This document shows, piece after piece, positions 59,061 to 64,000 of a DNA stretch of 64,000 nucleotides. Location: contig JACONQ010000008.1 of assembly GCA_014281115.1 (NCBI GenBank), positions 1,984,001-2,048,000 on the forward strand, read 5' to 3'. The DNA comes from Laburnicola sp. R22_1. Lineage: Eukaryota > Ascomycota > Dothideomycetes > Pleosporales > Didymosphaeriaceae. The notes under the pieces are model-generated. The model ran no database searches and was not told the DNA's origin. It saw nothing but the letters and a program-made list of their open reading frames with translations. The position numbers and the translations under genes were made by a program. The stretch's first letter is position 1. Each line of letters begins with the position of its first letter.

Positions 59061-59183
59061 GGGGTCAAGGGCCTCGGAAGGCGTGCCCTTCTGATTGGCT
59101 GGAGCAAACAGATGTCTCATGATCTCGTGTCGCGCTCGGAAAACCAGGGCCCAAACATTCCAACTTTTCCTGCATCGCGCACC
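59061..59183 (+). promoter_or_regulatory. short remaining 5' region of the aldehyde dehydrogenase gene
   Basis: Only 123 bp separate the island boundary from the ATG. An inverted CCAAT box (ATTGG in CTGATTGGCTGG, near 59094) is present; no TATA box is evident. CACC precedes the ATG, a good fungal start context. Confidence 0.5.
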
Positions 59184-61116
59184 ATGGAGCGCTTCGAAGA
59201 CTACAACACGGTTCTTTTGGGAGCAATTGGCGCTGCGACCCTGTTCCTCTTTTGCTTCCTGCTTCGAACCGACCCTGAAGCAGCGGTGCCTTACCATGTC
59301 ACGCCTCCGGAGCAGATCAAGCCTGGATGGAAGGGCGAGCTTCTTGAACCGCCCACACTGAAAGTGAGCATGCAGAAAACGTTACAGGGGCGTGAATTGA
59401 CTCTTGAAGGTCTCCGGTTCCGCCCTGATCCAATGTTACGCCCCCGCAACTGGCGAATCCCTGGGTCGCATCAACCCCTCCACTGCCTCCTCCATCGACC
59501 GCGCAATAGCTAGAGCCGCCGAGGCCCAAGTACAATGGGCTCAGACGACCTTCGCGGAGCGTCGGAAGGTGCTCAAAACAATGCTCAAGTTCGTGCTGGA
59601 GAACCAGGAGACGATTGCGCGCGTGGCTTGCTTGGATTCGGGGAAGACCATGGTGGATGCAAGCCTGGGCGAGATTTTGGTCACGGTGGAGAAGCTCAGG
59701 TGGGTGATTGCGCACGGCGAAGAGAGCCTGAAGAGTGAGAAGAGGCCGGGCAATCTTTTGATGATGTACAAGTGGCATGAGACTATGTACCAGCCGCTGG
59801 GCGTCGTGGCCGCTTGTGTGAGTTGGAAGTGAGTCCTGTCCTGACCTCTCCCATTATACCCATTAACACGTTTCTAGTTACCCTGTAAGCCTCTCGTACT
59901 TCGATCGTACCGCATCGTTCCTGACGACGACTAGTTCCATAACTTGATCTCTCCCGTTATTGCATCTATCTTTGCGGGCAACGCAATCATCGTGAAGGGC
60001 TCTGAGAACACCGCTTGGTCAAGCAGTTACTTCGCGTCCATAGCCGCCGCCGCCCTCGTCGCCTGCGGACACAGCCCGAACATCGTTTCATCCGTCATCT
60101 GCTGGCCCAACGTCGCCGAACACCTCACTTCCCACCCCGGCATCGCACACATCACATTCATCGGCTCCCGTCCCGTCGCACACCATGTCTGCGCTTCCGC
60201 CTCGAAAGCCCTCACGCCAGTCTGCGTCGAACTCGGCGGTAAAGACCCGGCCATCATCCTCGACGACCTCTCCAACAGCGACTTCAAGCGCGTATCCAGT
60301 ATCCTAATGCGCGGCGTCTTCCAATCCGCCGGCCAAAACTGCATCGGCATCGAGCGCGTCATCGCCCTCCCAAACGTCTACCCCCGCCTCATCGACCACC
60401 TCACCCCCCTCATCCAAGCCCTCCGCCCAGGCTCCATACTCAACAGCTCCCCCGACGATCTCCCCATCGACATCGGCGCCTGCGTAACCGACGCCAGCTT
60501 CTCCAAACTCGAAGATCTAATCGCAGACGCCGTCTCGCAAGGCGCCCGCCTCCTCTGCGGCGGAAAACGCTTTATCCACCCTCACCACCCGCAAGGCCAC
60601 TACTTCGCGCCAACGCTCCTCGTCGATGTAACGCCCAGCATGAGAATTGCACAAACGGAGCTCTTCGCCCCCGTCTTCACGCTCATGCCCGCCTCCTCAG
60701 TCTCAGACGCTATATCCATCGCAAACTCAACCATGTACGCGCTCGGCGCCTCCGTCTACGGCTCTTCCACGCGCGATCTCGAACGCGTCGTTCGCGAAGT
60801 GCACGCTGGCATGGTGGCTGTTAATGACTTTGCTGTCACGTACATGGTGCAGTTACCCTTTGGTGGTGTCAAAGGGAGTGGATATGGGAGGTTCGCAGGT
60901 CAGGAGGGTTTGCGGAGTTTGTGTAATCAGAAGGCGGTTACGCGGGATCGCTGGCCGTTGTTCATTAAGACGAGTATACCTGGGCCGATGGATTTGCCGT
61001 TGAAGGGGAGAGGTGCGGGGGAGAAGGCGTGGAAAATGGCCATGGGGATTGTGTGGTTTGGGTATGGGGATTTGAGGGGGAAGATCAAGGGAATTAAGGG
61101 GTTAATTGGGCTTTGA
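59184..61116 (+). CDS. membrane-anchored aldehyde dehydrogenase, MSC7-type (four exons)
   Basis: NAD(P)-dependent aldehyde dehydrogenase of 595 residues, similar in plan to yeast Msc7 (a putative ALDH). Exons are 59184-59363, 59410-59828, 59878-59884 and 59935-61116; introns of 46, 49 and 50 nt all have GT-AG ends. Residues about 9-27 form one hydrophobic segment, so it is probably anchored in a membrane with the catalytic domain cytosolic. Catalytic features: oxyanion Asn in SWNYPFHN (residue 200), FIGS cofactor loop, general-base Glu in VELGGKD (301), nucleophile Cys in GQNCIG (338), and PFGGVKGSGYGR near the C-terminus. Exon 3 is only 7 nt and completes the codon of the catalytic Asn plus Tyr-Pro. 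It is convergent with the glutamine synthetase-like gene, 152 bp apart. Substrate unknown. Confidence 0.93.
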
Positions 61117-61268
61117 GGAAGATGAAGGTACGGGAGGAGTTGACTGACTTGTATGTCGCGGGCATAATACGTAATGCTAATACCCTAATTCAGCAGCCTC
61201 CTCGTGCTTCGTATACTTGTAATCACGTCGCAGGATATCAAAGACGCGCAAATCAAAGGGAGGATCGT

Positions 61269-62858
61269 CTAGACCGTCTCAATGTACCGCCTGACCTCCC
61301 AGTCGGTGACTGCCTCGTCCCAAAGCCTGATCTCATGCTCTCTGGTACCACCAAAATGGTCGACAAACTCGTCGCCGATCACTTCTCTCGCCACGCTGTC
61401 CTTGGCCATAAATCTCTGCGTCGCCTCCTTCAGATTCTTCGCCAGCCTTACTCCTTGATCAGTCTCTCCACCGACATCCTCACCCTTACCTAGCGGAGGT
61501 ATCGGAATCTCCATCTTCTTCTCGATTCCCCGCCAGCCGAGCGCCAGAATTGCCGATAAGACAAAGTGTGGATTTGTGTCTGCGCCGGGTACCCTGACCT
61601 CAAATCTGGTCGCCTTGCCCGAGCTCGTCGGCGGCGATATTAATCGGATACTCGCAGCTCGATGTTCCAGCCCCCAACTGACTGTCACCGGCGCCCAAAA
61701 GTTCTCCACTAGTCGCTTGTAACTGTTCACATTTGGCGCAAGAATGGGCATAATATCTGGTAAACCGTCTAGCAGACCCGCCAAGAATTGGCGCCCCAGA
61801 TCGCTGAGATATCGCACGTCGGGGTAGGGAGCATCGGGGTCTTCTTCGCCGCGATAGAAGAGGTTGGTGCCATCGGAGTCGACTATCGAGACGTGCATGT
61901 GACCGGAGTTGCCAGGTAGGCCTTCGCGAGGCTTTGCCATGAAACAAGGGGTTATACCGTGCTTGGAGCCTAGGGATTTGACCACGAGCTTGAAGAGGGA
62001 GGCTTTGTCGGCCATGGCGGTGATTTCGCCGAATTCGAGGGCCTACAAATGGTGTGAGTTTTATGTTGAAAGTCACGGGAAGCCCTGCACCTACTGCCTC
62101 AAAGACACCCGGCCCGGATTCTGTATGCCATCCCTCTATCCCGCAGTTGAACTGCGTGCATGCATCGAAGATACCGTAGTAGTAATCCTGATTATGCACT
62201 GGTCGCGTTATGCTGTATCCGAACATGCCCTCTGTAAGCGATGGAAGCGAATTAACGGGGTTGTCGCGCAGGAAAGACGCCGTGGAAGAAGAATTTCGCT
62301 CGGGCCCGTCATGAGTCTGTGGCGCTCTGAACTGGTAGAACTCATACTCGGCTATAGCACACCAAAGTCAGACATTTACAGCGCCGCAGTATCTGTCCTG
62401 CTTCCAAACGTGGTGTACTGACCTCCGGCCATTGCGCCATATCCCTTCTCCTTTAGCTTGTCCACCGTCCTCTTCAACATACTCCTCGGGCACGCGCTTA
62501 GGCCGTTGTTCGTATCCGGGTCATAGAAGGATATCAGGAAGAAGGGCACGTTGTTTTCCCATGGTATGCGGCGGAAGCTGGAAAGATCGGGAATGGCGAC
62601 CAGGTCGCGATATCCATTCTCCTTGTTCGAGATGCCGAGCTCGCGGAAATACGTTTGGTCGTGCATGTCCCAGCCAAAGATAACGCTGCAGAAGCCGAAG
62701 CCTTCTCGCGCAATGGACAAAAATTTCTTCTTCGCCATGAGCTTCCCGCGCAGGATGCCATCGACATCTATCCCGGCGACCTTGACGGCGCGGTCCTGCT
62801 GCAGGAGCTTGGGGAGGCTCTCGGCTGTTATCTGCGCGGGGTCTTCGCTAGCAGACAT
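61269..62858 (-). CDS. glutamine synthetase-like protein, GlnA/FluG type (three exons)
   Basis: ATP-dependent ligase of the bacterial-type glutamine synthetase superfamily, 488 residues. Exons on the minus strand are 62858-62423, 62351-62095 and 62042-61269; introns of 71 and 52 nt with GT-AG ends; the joined frame is open. The N-terminal beta-grasp part has the GIDVDGILRGK segment; the catalytic part has HTESGPGVFEAALEFGEI (from residue 221), NSGHMHVS (276-283, ATP and metal site), and GLEHRAASIRL and FEVRVPGADTNPHF (arginine and metal-binding strands). This sequence style matches fungal FluG C-terminal domains and related gamma-glutamyl ligases more than the eukaryotic GSII that makes glutamine, so the substrate may be an amine rather than ammonia (inference). 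The start was chosen at MSASEDP; no signal peptide. The FluG amidohydrolase half is absent. Confidence 0.9.
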
Positions 62859-63800
62859 GGTGGCAGCGGTGGAATATATCGCGAATTGGTAGAGTTCCGC
62901 AGGTCAATCGCAGAAGATTCATGAAAGGTCAAGTGAGCGAGAGAGGCGCGATAAGGACGAGGAGCAGGTTGGGACGAGTGGCATCCGCAGTACGTTGGAA
63001 CAGATACCGAACTGATCGTGTGGCTGAAAGCTCGGGCCAATGACGATGAGTTCCTGCCGAGGTGAGAAATGCATCATGCATCACAACCGAGCCATACAAA
63101 GGGCATTGAACCTCGTATAACTTCGGCGGTGACCCAGGGCCATATTGTCTTCAAAATCCACCAAGACGATGACCTGGCAAGCCCATGCGTGGTCATCACT
63201 GAAGCTCTCCGCCGAGCATTACCCCGCACTCTCATTGGAGGGGCACTGGCTGCATCCTGCGTGCCTGTATAGTAACGGCGGGATCCCGTATACAGTTCTG
63301 GACATGGAATGTTCAAAGGAGCAACAGCAACGCGAATCAACTTCTTTCACTGCCTAGCTGAAGCATGGCAGTACCTCCAGGGCTAGGTACATAATGCGTG
63401 ACCGGCAGCATGACTCTTATCCAGTCCTGAAGCCCAACGGTATCTAGGGGCCGACTTCGGGAGCGCCCACTATCACCGACACTACCCGTGACTCTCACTT
63501 CGCCATGCACCAAGCCCTCGACACCGACTCTCCCATAGCGCCAGCTGCTGTAGCCCTACCGCTTCTATAGGTGAGCACAACCTCAAGTAAGTCGCTCCCT
63601 TATCGCCACGTCGGCAAACCTAGCTGGGTCCCTTGCGTTCAAGGGACCGGTCCCCACGTCACTCAAAATTAGTCACATATGTTCAGCTTCCATAACAGCT
63701 TCCTGGGCTTCCCTTACTTGACTACCAGATCGTACTGACCTCGATACAGATTACCGGGAATTTCAGTCGAGCATCAACCCCAAAATCAAGCAGATTCAAC
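62859..63800. other. divergent intergenic region
   Basis: Normal-composition sequence between the divergent glutamine synthetase-like and SDR genes. Short open frames here are not convincing, and I see no RNA gene. Confidence 0.6.
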
Positions 63801-64000
63801 ATGGGTCGTCTTGAAGGCAAAAACTGCATCGTCACGGGAGCTGCCGGGTACGTATACTGGCCCGTGTGCTCACGAGAGCATGTCTCGCGAGAATACTCAA
63901 TAGTTTCGATTCCTTCTATCCTCTCCACTCCTGGAAATGCATTTCCAAGAGTGCAGTTATATTCGTCCAATTTTCAGTCCTGCCTCTATTGTTTTCATGT
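63801..64000 (+). CDS. short-chain dehydrogenase/reductase, 5' end only
   Basis: ATG at 63801 opens MGRLEGKNCIVTGAAG, the start of an SDR: a beta strand followed by the TGxxxGxG nucleotide-binding motif. The first exon is 47 nt (63801-63847), ending GCTGCCGG before a GTACGT donor. The remaining 150 nt are intron, with a possible acceptor TTTTCAG at about 63974-63980; reading on from it does not give the expected GIG, so the true acceptor may lie beyond the window. Classical SDRs are about 250-280 residues, so only the first 5% is present. Substrate cannot be told. Confidence 0.8.
   Translation, partial: MGRLEGKNCIVTGAAGYVYWPVCSREHVSREYSIVSIPSILSTPGNAFPRVQLYSSNFQSCLYCFH

Noticed and set aside
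63974..64000. Second exon of the SDR gene
   Set aside because: Joining at the TTTTCAG gives no GxG continuation of the nucleotide-binding motif, so an exon here is not supported.

Overview
The window looks like a filamentous ascomycete (Pezizomycotina, probably Dothideomycetes; the class is inference). Three things point there: short 46-71 nt spliceosomal introns, GC-rich ordinary genes, and an AT-rich block in which every recognisable transposon reading frame is filled with TAA/TAG where CAA/CAG would be expected. That is the signature of repeat-induced point mutation (RIP, CpA to TpA). All readings here were made by eye; no database search was possible.

Layout. 1-4180 is GC-rich with no gene I can recognise. 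4181-59060 is a 54.9 kb AT-rich island bounded on both sides by the same 43-bp sequence in inverted orientation. 59061-64000 is normal gene space: a membrane-anchored MSC7-type aldehyde dehydrogenase (+, four exons including a 7-nt microexon), a FluG/GlnA-type glutamine synthetase-like protein (-, three exons), and the first exon of a short-chain dehydrogenase (+, runs off the edge).

Inside the island I can delimit, with target-site duplications (TSDs) where visible: two pogo/Fot-like DNA transposons (4818-6688; 28417-30241), a broken Tc1-like transposase (9377-10835), three Ty3/gypsy LTR elements (24058-33314, chromovirus, +; 35247-47798, -; 49765-57342, chromovirus, +), and two copies of an unusual repeat encoding a very large SNF2-helicase-like protein, one with an array of 33-residue repeats. 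There are also three families of short non-coding elements: a 0.34-1.25 kb family with 14-bp TSDs, a 5'-truncated A-tailed family with about 14-bp TSDs, and a 110-bp family with 10-11-bp TSDs. The insertions are nested up to four deep, which gives a relative chronology: helicase repeat, then A-tailed LINE-like element, then chromovirus, then pogo.

All three retrotransposon reverse transcriptases have the catalytic YxDD changed to YxDN, so none is active as read. The youngest identifiable insertion, pogo at 28417-30241, is only lightly mutated. The best candidates for undescribed biology are the SNF2-helicase/33-residue-repeat element, the exact-14-bp-TSD short families, the inverted boundary repeats of the island, and a long RIP-degraded third reading frame downstream of pol in the 49765-57342 chromovirus.
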